Shown: piece by piece, positions 9,956-21,751 of the stretch | How positions within the stretch are numbered: position 1 is the stretch's first letter | Layout: every line of letters begins with the position of its first letter | Assembly: GCF_027579695.1 (NCBI RefSeq) | Contig: NC_083579.1 | Location: forward strand, 70,037,371-70,101,370 | DNA length: 64,000 bases | Direction: 5' to 3' | Origin: Neoarius graeffei | Lineage: Eukaryota; Chordata; Actinopteri; Siluriformes; Ariidae | The notes under the pieces: model-generated | Database searches by the model: none | Told to the model about the DNA's origin: nothing | Seen by the model: only the letters and a program-made list of their open reading frames with translations | Position numbers and translations under genes: made by a program

Positions 9956-10226
9956 ACTAGCTAGTGTTAACCCTCTCTCATGTTATTTGCCTTGTTGATA
10001 GTGGGCGGGGCTTGCTGAGCGATGAACGAGCCTTTTATCTGGAGTCTATTAACTAAAATGGGGCAGTCGAGCAGGAACGTCAGTCCGACACAGTAGCAGA
10101 GACGCTTTCACATAAAGGCAGCAACAGCTACCGTCAAATGGTGCGGTTGGAGTTTTGTTCTCGGATCAACAGTGGACTCTACTCTAAATTTTCCTTAATG
10201 AATCGGACTTCAACACTGGAGTCTGA

Positions 10227-10957
10227 GGCCAAGTTTACATTAGACCGTATCTGTCTCGTTTTCTTCGCGGATGCACTGTCCGTTTACATTAAAACGCCGG
10301 GAAACGGGAATCCGCCAGGGTCCACGTATTCAATCCAGATCGTGTCTGGTCCGGTGCTGTGTAAACATTGAGAATACACGGATACGCTGTGCTGAGCTCT
10401 AGCTGGCGTCGTCATTGGACAACGTCACTGTGACATCCACCTTCCTGATTCGCTGGCGTTGGTCATGTGACGCGACTGCTGAAAAACGGCGCGGACTTCC
10501 GCCTTGTATCACCTTTCATTAAAGAGTATAAAAGTATGAAAATACTGCAAATACTGATGCAAATACTGCCCATTGTGTAGTTATGATGGTCTTTAGGCTT
10601 GCCATCCTTCCACTTGCAAGTGGTAAGTGACTTGCGCACAGCGGCTCAGTCCCGAATCACTGCTCGTGCACTTCACTCGCGCGCTCTGTGAGCTGCGCAG
10701 GGCCGGAGTGCGCACCCTCCAGAGGGCACTCGCTGTTCAGGGCGGAGTGATTTAGAGCGCAGCCGCTGAGGAGGAAGCGATGAGCCGCACTGACACATTT
10801 CAATTTGCGTGCCGAATTAGTCATGTGATTAGCATATCCGTGTACTGGCGTTGCTGTGTGCACGCGAATCGTGTATTGGCGTTGCTGTGTGCACGCTAAT
10901 CGTTTTTAAAAACGTTAATCTGATGATCCGCTGATACGGTCTAATGTAAACCCCACC
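10227..10957. mobile_element. Non-autonomous DNA transposon, 731 bp, TGA target duplication
   Basis: TGA occurs at 10224-10226 and 10958-10960. The ends share GTTTACATTAGACCGTATC as inverted repeats, and the outer six bases differ. A 3-bp duplication is typical of PIF/Harbinger, but no coding region is left to confirm it. Internally it has two near-identical 37-bp units around 10837-10895 (GTATTGGCGTTGCTGTGTGC). Confidence 0.75.
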
Positions 10958-10999
10958 TGAATCAAGTTTTAGTGACTCGACTACAACACTGATATACAC

Positions 11000-11625
11000 C
11001 ACTTTCATAGGAAACCCCTTTTCATTCATGCAACTCTGCAAGCAACCAATCATGCGCCAGGAGTGCAGTGACTAAACTCATGCAGATACAAGTCTCAAGA
11101 GCTTCAGACAATCTTCACAGCAAACATCAGAATGGTGTCATGAAACTTGTAAATCCACCATATGTTTTGTAAATACATTCAGTCGGTAAACAGGAAGCCG
11201 ATGTGTGACAGACCAGAAAACAGTAAACATGGTATAGAACCCCAAGCTGAAGATTTGTGGTTGCTGAGAAAAAGAGCGTTTCGGCTGGACGGACAGAGGT
11301 AAACCAGTATACTCTCCCCTCCTTCGGAGCAGGGGTATAATAAATAATAATTAAAAAAAAAAAAAAAAACAGAACGTCAAGGACGTAGTCGCTCATCTGG
11401 CCTGACATCAAAACAACCACGACTACCAAAACAAACAGAACTGAAATGTGACAATGTGAAAGAGGACCAACCTCCACGACAGACTGTTTACAACAGGAAA
11501 ATCAACAAAGGACTAAATTTTGTTCACTGAAGGAAGATCGACCCAAAACATCAATCAGAACTGAAATCGGGTGAGAACTGTGAGAGGAGATACAATTCTA
11601 ATGAGAAGCCCCAAAACTCATGAAG
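11000..11625. repeat. Diverged repeat units, no gene
   Basis: It contains CCTCCTTCGGAGCAGGGGTA, resembling the 3' tails of widespread fish non-LTR-type repeats, and a unit with GAACTGAAATCGGGTGAGAA that recurs, diverged, at 13255-13310 and 13376-13430. The hAT-like element at 11626-13159 splits this array. Confidence 0.5.
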
Positions 11626-13159
11626 CAGGGCTCTACATTAACTTTTGAAACCACTTGTCCTGTCGGGCAAGTTGAAAGGAAATTTACTTGTCCGAATGTG
11701 AAGTTGACTTGATCAAAGAAAAATTTGAGAAAAAAACCCACAAATAAACTATTTGTAATAAACTAATTTCACCAGAATTACTTTAACACAAAAATCTATT
11801 CACTGCAGAAAAAAATTGGACTCCATCAATCATTAATTTATTTATGAGAAATTGAAAACCAGAAAATTAAAATTATATATATTTTCATTTTTAAATTATT
11901 AACCTTGAATATATATCCTCCACTGATTAATTGTTGTTGTCTAATTATTCATTGTGGCTCCTGTATGGTATTTAATGGTTGCGATGAAAGTTGCGGTGTT
12001 TTTTAGGTTTTTGTTACGATTACATTGCGGGAGGAAATGAAAGTTGCGAGAAATTGTTGCGATTTTCTCTTTTTGTGATTAAAATTGAGTGATATGTTAA
12101 ATATTAAGTTATTACTGAAAAACCATTGATTTAAAAAAAAAAAAAAAAGACGCTGAGAAATGGTCCTATAAACAACTTTACCAATATAAAAGATTACCAG
12201 GACTACAAAAATGCAGAAAAATAGGCTTTACTTATCCAAATGCACCTGTCGGTTCAAAAGTTAAAGTGCATAGAACCTCACAGCACAACATGAAGTTACC
12301 TTAAAATATAATATAAATGCCTCAGCTTTCATGTAAGAAAAAAAACACTATTAATACTAGTACTGTGTGCAGGCAGTCTCTCCTGAAGACCAAATTAAAC
12401 AATAATTATAAACTAATAAAATAAATGGCTCAGGCTTCATAGAAGAAAAAAAACAATTTGAACAGAATCTCACAGTATGATGCTGAAGCTGCCTAAACAA
12501 TGGAAAATAAAATACCATTTTGGCAAAAATGTTGGCATCCATTAATTTCTTGTATTAAGTAAAAAAATAATGTAAAGTGCACACAGTCCTTCACTGTAAA
12601 CATAACACACTTTCAGTAACAGAATTTAAGCCTATATAAACACTGACTCGCACATGCTGCTTCTCTTGAACGTATACACGGAAGTAAGGCGGAAGGTAGT
12701 TTGTCGACGTCACCTCAAGACGACGCCAACGATTGGTCAAATTTGCGGGAAAGTTGCGGTGATTGGATATAATTGTAACACCGTCCTGAATTCATGGGGA
12801 TTGGTTGAATTTGCATTGAAGTTGCAAATCGCAACATCGCGAAATCCTGGAGGGTCTGATAAACGACCGTTTACTTTTCAGCTCAAATACACGAAGTGGT
12901 ATTGGCCGGTTTCGCAAGCGGAATATTGGAAAGAGCGATGTGCGCATGCGCAAACAGAAACATCCGGCGATTCATCAAAACAATATGTCGAGTGAGATGC
13001 TTCGGAAATCATGTGAATAAACTGATAAATTTGATATGTAACCCGAATATCGGCGTATTTTGGCACTTGTCCAATCGGACAAGTAACTGAGACGATGAAC
13101 TTGTCCGACAAAGTATCACTTGTCCCGGACAAGCGGACAACCGTTAATGTCGAGCCCTG
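11626..13159. mobile_element. hAT-like non-autonomous element
   Basis: The ends CAGGGCTCTACATTAAC and (complement) CAGGGCTCGACATTAAC are inverted repeats of hAT type. Only a 5-bp identical flank (TGAAG) is seen where 8 bp is expected, so the duplication may have decayed. Subterminal regions repeat CTTGTCC and GGACAAG many times (11655-11700, 13065-13140), possible transposase-binding sites. No transposase is recognisable. Confidence 0.75.
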
Positions 13160-14119
13160 TGAAGGTGACCTAATTAGCAGTTTTTTAGCAAAAATCTGAC
13201 AATACAACGACTAAGTGTTGTACCGAAGGTTGAGTTCTTTGAAACGAAACAATCAGAACTGAAATCCATTGAGAATCGAGGGAGGAGATAAAATTTGTTA
13301 ATTTGGCCTAATTACTCAGACGTTAACAAAAAATTCGACAAAACAACCAAGTTTTGTGCGGAGTGACGAGTTCTTTCAAAGAAAACAACCGGAACTGAAA
13401 TCCGAGGAGAACTGACAGAGATACGATTTAACTGAATTGTGGATGACGGACGCTACGCCATGGCAACAGCTCATCGGCCTTATGGACAGATGAGCTCATT
13501 ATTTCATTTTAAGATTTAATATTTTATTTTTCATCATGATTTTGATATTAAATACTTCCGTTATACTGTACGACAGTGCATGAGACACTTTTTTTTTTTC
13601 TTTGAAGCATATGGCAAGGTGAAAAATGCATATGGAGTTTATAGTTTTTTTTAAAAAAGCACTGTGCTCTCTGTGCGGTCTCAACAGTTCACACCACAAC
13701 ATAAGCTGCTACACAAAGTTAAAGTGTTCATTTCAAAAGGGTAAGCAATACTTTCTGGTCATCAACAGACACATGATGAAATTTTGTTTAAGAATAGCTT
13801 TGCTGCTAAATCTGGTCGGTCGTACCCACTAAGCCGCTGCTGTTTGATGTGGGGTTTTTGCCCTGTGTTTATTCAGTCTGAACGCAATGAGGGACTTTGC
13901 TATCATGATCACCGTGGCTTACAGTTCTCTCATGTTAATCACTTTCACCTTCAATTTACTCCGCTAGGATGATTACAGGACTGTCTGAAACTTTGAAATC
14001 TGTAGTCAGACACAGTCCTGAAATCATCTTTAATCTGTGACGGCACCAGTGAAAAGAACAGGATGCTTCTCTCTGGTACCCGTCTTTACTCTTGCACTTC
14101 ATTCTTTTCATTCCTTCTT
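13160..14119. other. Repeat flank and unrecognised spacer
   Basis: 13160-13500 continues the diverged array described at 11000-11625 and ends in GGCAACAGCTCATCGGCCTT, a motif of common fish dispersed repeats. 13500-14119 is AT-rich with only short frames; nothing recognised. Confidence 0.4.
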
Positions 14120-14826
14120 TTAACCCTTTGATGCAAAACATGTGCACACCCCTTCTAATGCACAACATGGGTCAAAAATGACCTGCATTCATTTTCCAGG
14201 TTATTTCATGCTGACTGAGTTTTTCTTTGCTCCATCTTTTGAAATCAATTTATTTTATGATTGAATATTCCAAGTATTCTTTAAATATCTTGTTTTTAAT
14301 GACCACAAATCATTAATTTAAATTTTTTCTTTCCTACTTTATGAACAAAAATACTTTTTATATTACTACACATGGGTCATCCAAGTGTGATTTAAAATTA
14401 AATGTCTTAATACTATAATAATGATTTGTTTCAAGTAATTACTTTAGCAGTGAATGGGGCCAGTTATTTATTTATTAACTATGTAGTTAGCTAAGCCAAC
14501 TACAATAAAATTAGCTAACTAAAGTAGAATATGTCAACAGCTAGGTAGCTAATAGTAATTACTTGTAACTTTCTGACAAGTAATCTACTCACTCTCAAGG
14601 TAACCTAAACAATCAATTTTTTTCTAAGGTAATGTTAGAACAATTGAAAAACATTCCTTACATGTATGAGATGGGCAAAGGGCGCTGTGCTGAGCTGTGA
14701 AATGTCTGACACAAGCACAATTCACAGTTCCCACCAAACGCTGGAGTAAATGCATGCGGGTCGGTTCTGACCCATGTGTGTAAACTTGATGTAGAATTAC
14801 AAAAGCTGTGCTTGTTCATAACTTAA

Positions 14827-15470
14827 AGTGCCATTCCACCATTGGATGTATTCTTTGGCATAAAATACAATATATTTTATGACAACATGACTAGACAGAG
14901 AAATCTTTTAGCTTCAAAATGATATATCAAACATCATTTTTTGACAACGACAAGTATATTAATTTTGCGACCAAAGGTCACCTACCCTTTTAATTTCCGC
15001 GCGGTAGTGAAACGTGATGTCATCGGCAGGTTCCCCTTCTTGTGTACCACGTCACGTGTGACGTGGCACAGATTATCAGCAATGGCGGATAGAACGCGAT
15101 TTCCACTTGTCGATTGCTGTGCCGATATTCACCATTGACCGTCTCCTTTGGGCATCACTTGCTATTTTCCTTCGCTTCTTTTCCGAAGCTGACAATCGCG
15201 TTCTATCCGCCATTGCTGATAATCTGTGCCACGTCACACGTGACGTGGTACACAAGAAGGGGAACCTGCCGATGACATCACGTTTCACTACCGCGCGGAA
15301 ATTAAAAGGGTAGGTGACCTTTGGTCGCAAAATTAATATACTTGTCGTTGTCCAAAAAATGATGTTTGATATATCATTTTGAAGCTAAAAGATTTCTCTG
15401 TCTAGTCATGTTGTCATAAAATATATTGTATTTTATGCCAAAAAAATACATCCAATGGTGGAATGGCACT
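14827..15470. mobile_element. TTAA-flanked long palindrome (fold-back element)
   Basis: TTAA stands at 14823-14826 and 15471-15474, with ends AAGTGCCATTCCACC / GGTGGAATGGCACT. The arms, about 14827-15102 and 15191-15470, are nearly perfect inverted repeats around a loop of about 90 bp, so a single strand could fold into a hairpin of roughly 275 bp. The TTAA target is shared by piggyBac and Kolobok; this end sequence looks more Kolobok-like, by inference. Confidence 0.85.
15085..15210 (-). pseudogene. Captured coding start in the palindrome loop
   Basis: On the minus strand the loop and the inner arm edge read MADRTRLSASEKKRRKIASD, then AQRRRSMVNIGTAIDKW. The second part resembles the R-x-N-[IV]-G-x-A/S-F-x-[RK]-W stretch near the start of several uncharacterised fish transposon proteins. 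The ATG falls in the arm, so a mirror-image ATG-GCG-GAT start exists on the other strand with unrelated codons after it. Function unknown. Confidence 0.4.
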
Positions 15471-15850
15471 TTAAGAAAGGAAAAATAAAAATCATGATTT
15501 GTCCTGAACAAAAACAAGATATTTACTGCATATTTGGAAAAGTAAATGACAAAATGAATTTATTTCAAAAGTATATCATAGAAACACTCAGCCATACATG
15601 AAATAACCTGGAAAATGAATGCAGGTCGTTTTTGACCCATGTTGTGCATTAGAAGGGTAGTGATACAAAAAGGGTTTTTATTCAGAAAGTAAGAAAGGGA
15701 AAAAATAAAATAAGGATGTATGATGATCAAAAACAAGTTAATTGAGGAATACCTTGAATACTGAATGATGGAATTAATTTATTGCAAAGATATAGAAGAT
15801 AAAAACTCAGCCGGGTCACTTTTGACCCATGTTTTGCATCAAAGGGTTAA

Positions 15851-16302
15851 GTACCATGCAGGTAAAACCGTCATGTTCAGAGAATAAACTGTGTGTAAAT
15901 GTTTAAAAGGGCTGAGAAACAGGATCTTCAGAACGAACAGTGGAAGCAGAGTGCGCCATCTGACTGAGTGAATTTAATAACTTAAGACACATTGAACACT
16001 AGCCTTAATTACACAGCTTAATAAAATTAATAAACAAAATAACTGAACTAACTTATAAAGAAATTCTATTACCGCAGCGCTGTTTAATTCTGAAACCTCA
16101 TTGGTGTGACGGTGTTGATTAAGTTTCTATAACAGCAGCTCTGACAACAGTGACGCAAATCACAGGTTTATAGAAACGCGCTCGTTCTAATAGCAGATGA
16201 TCTACATCACGAGATTAAAACAACATGCCATAAGGAGAGTCTGCTTCTTTGAGATGTTTGTTTAGGATTTTTGAAAGGAGTCTACGCTGACCGTGCATTA
16301 GA
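15851..16302. other. Unrecognised spacer
   Basis: AT-rich, no frame or repeat end recognised. Confidence 0.3.
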
Positions 16303-16314
16303 ACATTCCAATCC

Positions 16315-16579
16315 ATCCATTAACTATAACCGCTTATCCTGTGCAGGATCGTGGGCAAGTTGGAGCCCATCCCAGCTGGCTCGCACTCACACGTACGGCC
16401 AATTTAGAGCCACCAGTTAACCTAACCTGCATGTCTTTGCACTGTGGAGGAAACCCACGCAGACACGGAGAGAACATGCAAACTCCACACAGAAAGGCCC
16501 TCGTCAGCCACTGGGCTTGAACCCAGAACCTTCTTGCTGTGAAGCGACAGTGCGAACCACTACACCACCATGCCGCCCC
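16315..16579 (-). repeat. tRNA-derived SINE (GGATGG-tail type), shortened
   Basis: A 12-bp target duplication ACATTCCAATCC stands at 16303-16314 and 16580-16591. In minus orientation it runs from a tRNA-like head (GGTTCTGGGTTCAAGCCC, B box with one change) to a CCGCTTATC...CCATCC-type tail. About 100 bp of the body is missing relative to full copies. Confidence 0.9.
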
Positions 16580-16767
16580 ACATTCCAATCCTCAATCCTT
16601 TAAAACTTGAGGCTCACTGGCTATAACTGAGGTTCCAAGCCAAAACCTGAATTTAAACTCGTCACTTAACAGTTATGTACAATACATTGATATATTTCGG
16701 CACTGCCTCTAAAAGTGGAGCTGCTGATGAGTGAGCGAAATATTTGCAAGGGCACAAAATTAACCAT

Positions 16768-16791
16768 AATAATAATAATAATAATAATATC
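16768..16791. repeat. (AAT)n microsatellite
   Basis: A run of ATA/AAT triplets, eight units. Confidence 0.85.
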
Positions 16792-17029
16792 GCACATGAA
16801 CCATCAAACTGTGTAATGTCATGTATTTTACGTCAGTAAATTGCTGCATTGTCTTGTGACAGTGATATCAATAATGAGACATGCGTCGCAGTTACGAACA
16901 CATTTATTCCTTTCTTTGGCACCGCATACCACGTGCCAGAAACAACACCACGACATTTATTATGGTGTAACTATTATGGAGTGAACCAGCGATTTCACTT
17001 TACATTATTAATTTGCGCTAGCAGCGGTA

Positions 17030-17760
17030 CCGCAAATTTTTACTCTCACTCAGGATCTTTCTACTTTATTATTATAACTTTTTTAGGACGCTGTTTCTCC
17101 CTCAGTTTTCAACCAATCACCAAATTTCACATGAATACCTCTGGGTTGAATTACGTTACTATGACTTTTGGTGCTGATCTGGATCACCAATTTGGAATGA
17201 TCCATGAAAAACAGGATTTTTTTCAATCACTTCTAACTCTGAAAAAAATATGTTGCTATGCCTTTTGGGGCTGATCCAGATCACCAATCCGGAACGATCA
17301 ATGAAAAACAGGATTCCCCCCCATCCCCAACCAAGCGTCATTCTCCATCTCTTACCGTTCCAGATCTATAGGGTACAGTGACCAGACATCCCGGTTTGTA
17401 ACAGCTAGCATAAATCATAGTGACTTTCGTCACAGTAACTGTATTATTATTATCATCCTAACATTTTTTAGGATGCTGTTTCTCCCACAGTTTTCAACCA
17501 ATCATCAACAAATTTCACATGAATACCTCTGGGTTGAATTACGTTACTATGACTTTTGGTGCTGATCTGGATCACTAATTCGGAATGATCCATGAAAAAC
17601 AGGATTTTTTTCAATCACTTCTAACTCTGAAAAAAATATAATGAAAATTGACAGGGTTTTTTTTTTTTGTTCAGGACGGCATGGTGAAACTTTCCCCTCA
17701 CCAAGCGTCATTCTCTATCGCTTACCGTTCAGGATCTATAGGGTACGCTGACCAGACGTT
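17030..17760. repeat. Two tandem copies of a unit of about 372 bp
   Basis: Segment 17089-17250 is repeated at 17464-17641 (TTTCACATGAATACCTCTGG in both), and 17330-17387 is repeated at 17701-17758 (ACCAAGCGTCATTCTC). The common offset of about 371-375 bp shows a tandem duplication. A third partial unit lies at 17251-17320. The open frame of 141 codons across this region is a by-product of the repeat. Confidence 0.8.
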
Positions 17761-17785
17761 CTGAGTGAGAGTAACAACATACATA

Positions 17786-19389
17786 CAGTGGGGCAAAAAA
17801 GTATTTAGTCAGTCACCAATTGTGTAAGTTCTCCCACTTAAAAAGATGAGAGAGGCCTGTAATTTTCATCATAGGTACACTTCAACTGTGAGAGACAAAA
17901 TGAGAAAAAAAAAATCCAGAAAATCACATTGTCTGATTTTTAAATAATTTATTTGCAAATTATGGTGGAAAATAAGTATTTGGTCAATAACAAAAGTTCA
18001 TCTCAATACTTTGTTATATACCCTTTGTTGGCAATGACAGAGGTCAAACGTTTTCTGTAAGTCTTCACAAGGTTTTCACACACTGTTGCTGGTATTTTGG
18101 CCCATTCCTCCATGCAGATCTCCTCTAGAGCAGAGATGTTTTGGGGCTGTCGCTGGGCAACACGGACTTTCAACTCCCTCCAAAGATTTTCTATGGGGTT
18201 GAGATCTGGAGACTGGCTAGGCCACTCCAGGACCTTGAAATGCTTCTTACGAAGCCACTCCTTCGTTGCCCGGGCGGTGTGTTTGGGATCATTGTCATGC
18301 TGAAAGACCCAGCCACGTTTCATCTTCAATGCCCTTGCTGATGGAAGGAGGTTTTCACTCAAAATCTCATGATACATGGCCCCATTCATTCTTTCCTTTA
18401 CACGGCTCAGTCGTCCTGGTCCCTTTGCAGAAAAACAGCCCCAAAGCATGATGTTTCCACCCCCATGCTTCACAGTAGGTATGGTGTTCTTTGGATGCAA
18501 CTCAGCATTCTTTCTCCTCCAAACATGACAAGTTGAGTTTTTACCAAAAAGTTCTATTTTGGTTTCATCTGACCATATGACATTCTCCCAATCCTCTTCT
18601 GGATCATCCAAATGCTCTCTAGCAAACTTCAAACGGGCCTGGACATGTACTGGCTTAAGCAGGGGGACACGTCTGGCACTGCAGGATTTAAGTCCCTGGC
18701 GGCGTAGTGTGTTACTGATGGTAGCCTTTGTTACTTTGGTCCCAGCTCTCTGCAGGTCATTCACTAGGTCCCCCCCGTGTGGTTCTGGGATTTTTGCTCA
18801 CCGTTCTTGTGATCATTTTGACCCCACAGGGTGAGATCTTGCGTGGAGCCCCAGACTGAAGGAGATTATCAGTGGTCTTGTATGTCTTCCATTTTCTAAT
18901 AATTGCTCCCACAGTTGATTTCTTCACACCAAGCTGCTTACCTATTGCAGATTCAGTCTTCCCAGCCTGGTGCAGGTCTACAATTTTGTTTCTGGTGTCC
19001 TTTGACAGCTCTTTGGTCTTGGCCATAGTGGAGTTTGGAGTGTGACTGTTTGAGGTTGTGGACAGGTGTCTTTTATACTGATAACGAGTTCAAACAGGTG
19101 CCATTAATACAGGTAACGAGTGGAGGACAGAGGAGCCTCTTAAAGAAGTTACAGGTCTGTGAGAGCCAGAAATCTTGCTTGTTTGTAGGTGACCAAGTAC
19201 TTATTTTACCGAGGAATTTACCAATTAATTCATTAAAAATCCTACAATGTGATTTCCTGGATTCTTTCCCCCCATTCTGTCTCTCATAGTTGAAGTGTAC
19301 CTATGATGAAAATTACAGGCCTCTCTCATCTTTTTAAGTGGGAGAACTTGCACAATTGGTGGCTGACTAAATACTTTTTTGCCCCACTG
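17786..19389 (-). mobile_element. Tc1-like transposon, complete, copy B
   Basis: The 1604-bp element begins CAGTGGGGCAAAAAAGTATT, ends in the complement, and is flanked by TA (17784-17785, 19390-19391). It has two terminal inverted repeats and a minus-strand transposase, as in copy A at 1-828. Apart from one frameshift the structure is complete. Confidence 0.97.
18003..19026 (-). pseudogene. Tc1 transposase with a single frameshift
   Basis: ATG at 19026 opens [14 protein letters not shown] with the paired helix-turn-helix region. The frame is lost near 18770-18776 in a run of seven C; copy A has six. The second frame (18764-18003) restores the rest: [11 protein letters not shown] with catalytic Asp 1, [13 protein letters not shown] with Asp 2, [11 protein letters not shown] with the Glu (DD34E arrangement), ending ANKGYITKY. 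Total length about 340 codons matches a full Tc1 transposase. One base is the only obvious defect; whether other substitutions matter cannot be told. Confidence 0.92.
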
Positions 19390-19391
19390 TA

Positions 19392-20519
19392 AGATGATTT
19401 ACAGGATGGTCTAAACCTGTTCGAGCAACAGTACCATTTAAAGCCCGGACACACATTTCATGATCACGGCGCATCACACATTCAGGAGAAAAATTACCCA
19501 TTAGTGCTAACATAATTTTGACTAACCCTGTACATAAAGTTTTGTTGTATAACTACAATGACAAAGTCTTATCTCATCTGATGAGTAAAAATGGCATTTG
19601 TGGAGATTAATCAGACTCTCAGTAAAAATCTATGGCATGCAAGCAAGACTGGGGAAACAAGCTGAATCAAGTCCACACAACTATTTACGGCTGGCCGCTG
19701 AAAGAAAGAGTAAAAAAAAAGAAAAAAAGAAAAAAGCATGTGGCTTGAAGAGAGAAATAAGATGGACATGAAGCTCCATGTTACTTCATACTCAAAATGA
19801 GCGTTGCTATACGGCGTACTCCAATTCATCTACATTCCTATTTTTTCTTTTTAAAATAAGTGGATGCACGCTGTTCTTTGCAGAATAGATTATTATCAAT
19901 AATACTTGTACTCCCTAAAAGCTACCAAGTCTTAGCAGGCAACACACCTGAGCCCGGTTGAACACTTTGTGCAGTACAGGATTAACATGCAAAAGGGAGT
20001 CATTACATTCAACGTACATCAATGACGTCAACTAAACAAAAATTTTTTTTCCATGAAAATGCCCTTCAACGTGTACGACTCAAAAAAGCCAGCAGTGCTC
20101 TTTATCTTCTACGGTCAGTGTCATTCGAACACCAAAAAGCTCAATGAATCGATGTACAGAACCACTAGAATAAGATTTCTTTTCATTGAAGTGTTTTGAC
20201 AGCAATCAACAGTTTTGTAGATTTAAAGAAGAGTAGCTCTAGTTTGCCTAAGGCAAGATGCCTCAGGGTGTCCTACATGTTTTTTTTTTTTCTTCCTTCG
20301 ACCCAATGAAGCCCACTGAACCGTTTTATACACCATCCTTCGTCTCACCGCTTCTTACTTCAATCCAAACAGCACTGAAACAAACCTCAATCTCAACCTC
20401 TTACTGTACATCATTTCCAGCTGTTCCTGATGTCAATCTACCTGCATACTTCAGATCTGTTTGTCCCAGTGCTCTTGTACAGTTTCAATATTTTTATCTT
20501 GAGAATTTTATATTCACAT
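19392..20519. other. nol10 intron spacer, no gene seen
   Basis: A/T-rich with poly-A and poly-T tracts. Short frames such as 20258-20602 carry no motif. Nothing recognised. Confidence 0.35.
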
Positions 20520-21150
20520 TTTATGTTGAGTCATTGAATGCAGAAAACAAGAGACGACTGGCCAGAGGAGCAGCTACATTTAAGTCAGTCACTCATAACT
20601 AGATGCTGGAACCGGAGAGGCTTCACTATAACAACCAAAGTGGCAGTGCACAAAGCCATGGTATTGCCCTGTCTTTTGTATGGGAGTGAAACATGGAGCA
20701 CCCTCGCCCTACCCATCCACCTATTAGAAATGTTCCATCAAAGGTCACTGAGGCAAATTCTGAAGATCCAATGGTGGCATCACATTACCAACACAGAAGT
20801 GCTACAAAGAGCCAAGACAACAACCATAGAGACCATGGAATGCAGCAACCGCCTCCGTTGGTTAGGGCACGTCTGCAGGATGCCTGATTACAGAATGCCA
20901 AAGCCAGCTTTTCTTCGGAGAGCTTGCCCATGGAATTAGATCTCGTGGACACCCCAAGAAGCAGTGGAAAGAGGATTTAACCATATTTGGCATTGGTGAC
21001 AACTGGTACAACACCACAGCCGACAGATCTGTGTGGAGAGACCACATTCACATTGGAAAGACCTTGTCCGAGACGAGGCTACAACGGCGCGCGGAAGAGA
21101 GACGGCAGCGGCGCCACCGAAGAGCCACCCTTGCTCAGAGATGACGGGGA
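20520..21150 (+). pseudogene. LINE ORF2, C-terminal fragment
   Basis: The frame at 20538-20939 reads VLPCLLYGSETWSTLA, then FHQRSLRQILKI and NRLRWLGHVCRMPDYRMPK, the region after the reverse-transcriptase domain of some non-LTR elements. After a one-base frame change at about 20930 it continues RSRGHPKKQWKEDLTIFGIG, then WRDHIHIGK and RRRAEERRQRRHR-like basic residues. The catalytic FADD/YADD part is absent. This is the usual 5'-truncated form of a dead LINE copy. The clade is not resolved. Confidence 0.75.
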
Positions 21151-21612
21151 CCATAAGAAGAAGATATTGAGGGTGACTCAAAGTTGCTTATTTTTAATAA
21201 AAGCATTTCCTGAAGTTCTTGATTCCTCTTACACTATGACAATTGGCCAAAGTTAATTTTTTGTGTGTTATTGAATTTATTAAATAATTACACATCATGT
21301 GTTTTGTTAGCACTTAATGTTATGGAACATGAGCTACACAGAGTTCTGTTATTGTTATTATTAAAATCTGTTCCTTTCCTGGACAGCGCTGTAGACCGCT
21401 TGGCCACGGAGAATTACATCACAAATAGAATAGACTTTTACTGTCACTGTACAGCGGGGTACAACAAAATTGTGAGAGCTCTACTCAAAACAGTGTACAG
21501 AAAGAAACAATAATAAAATAAAAACATAAAAAGGTGGAATTTTAATTGTGCAATACAAGTGAAAATTTTCAATAAAAAAAAGTTCTTAAAATAGTGCAAT
21601 GGTCCTTAAAGC

Positions 21613-21616
<4 letters not shown>
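21151..21616. other. Spacer, nothing recognised
   Basis: AT-rich sequence between the LINE fragment and a microsatellite; no coding or repeat-end signal. Confidence 0.3.

Positions 21617-21663
<47 letters not shown>
21617..21663. repeat. (GT)n microsatellite
   Basis: About 22 uninterrupted GT units followed by GCGCGTGCGTGAGCG. Confidence 0.95.
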
Positions 21664-21667
<4 letters not shown>

Positions 21668-21751
21668 TGCGTGAGCGAGCATGTATGCATGAGTGAACTC
21701 AATTAATTCAATTCAATTCAATTCAGTTCAAGTCTGAGGTTATGTAACATG

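Larger units (their letters stand above)
9406..10991. mobile_element. hAT element with 8-bp target duplication
   Basis: ATATACAC is duplicated at 9398-9405 and 10992-10999. The ends CAGGCTTGTAGTACTTGAGT and (complement) CAGTGTTGTAGTCGAGTCAC are imperfect inverted repeats of hAT type. It contains an 18-bp minisatellite, a BED-finger fragment, a 75-bp-scale duplication around 9910-10030 (TGATAGTGGGCGGGGCTTGC twice), and a nested 731-bp element. Confidence 0.85.
14124..15846. mobile_element. piggyBac-like TTAA element with a nested palindrome
   Basis: TTAA flanks both ends (14120-14123, 15847-15850), and the termini CCCTTTGATGCAAAACATG are inverted repeats. Longer subterminal inverted segments (14156-14205 against 15600-15650, with GGGTCAAAAATGACC-like cores) extend the symmetry. 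The TTAA target and CCC ends suit piggyBac. No transposase is seen. A separate TTAA element occupies 14827-15470. Confidence 0.75.

Noticed and set aside
16849..17274. 141-codon ORF as a gene
   Set aside because: It runs through a 372-bp tandem repeat and shows no motif, no splice context and Cys/Phe-rich composition typical of chance frames.
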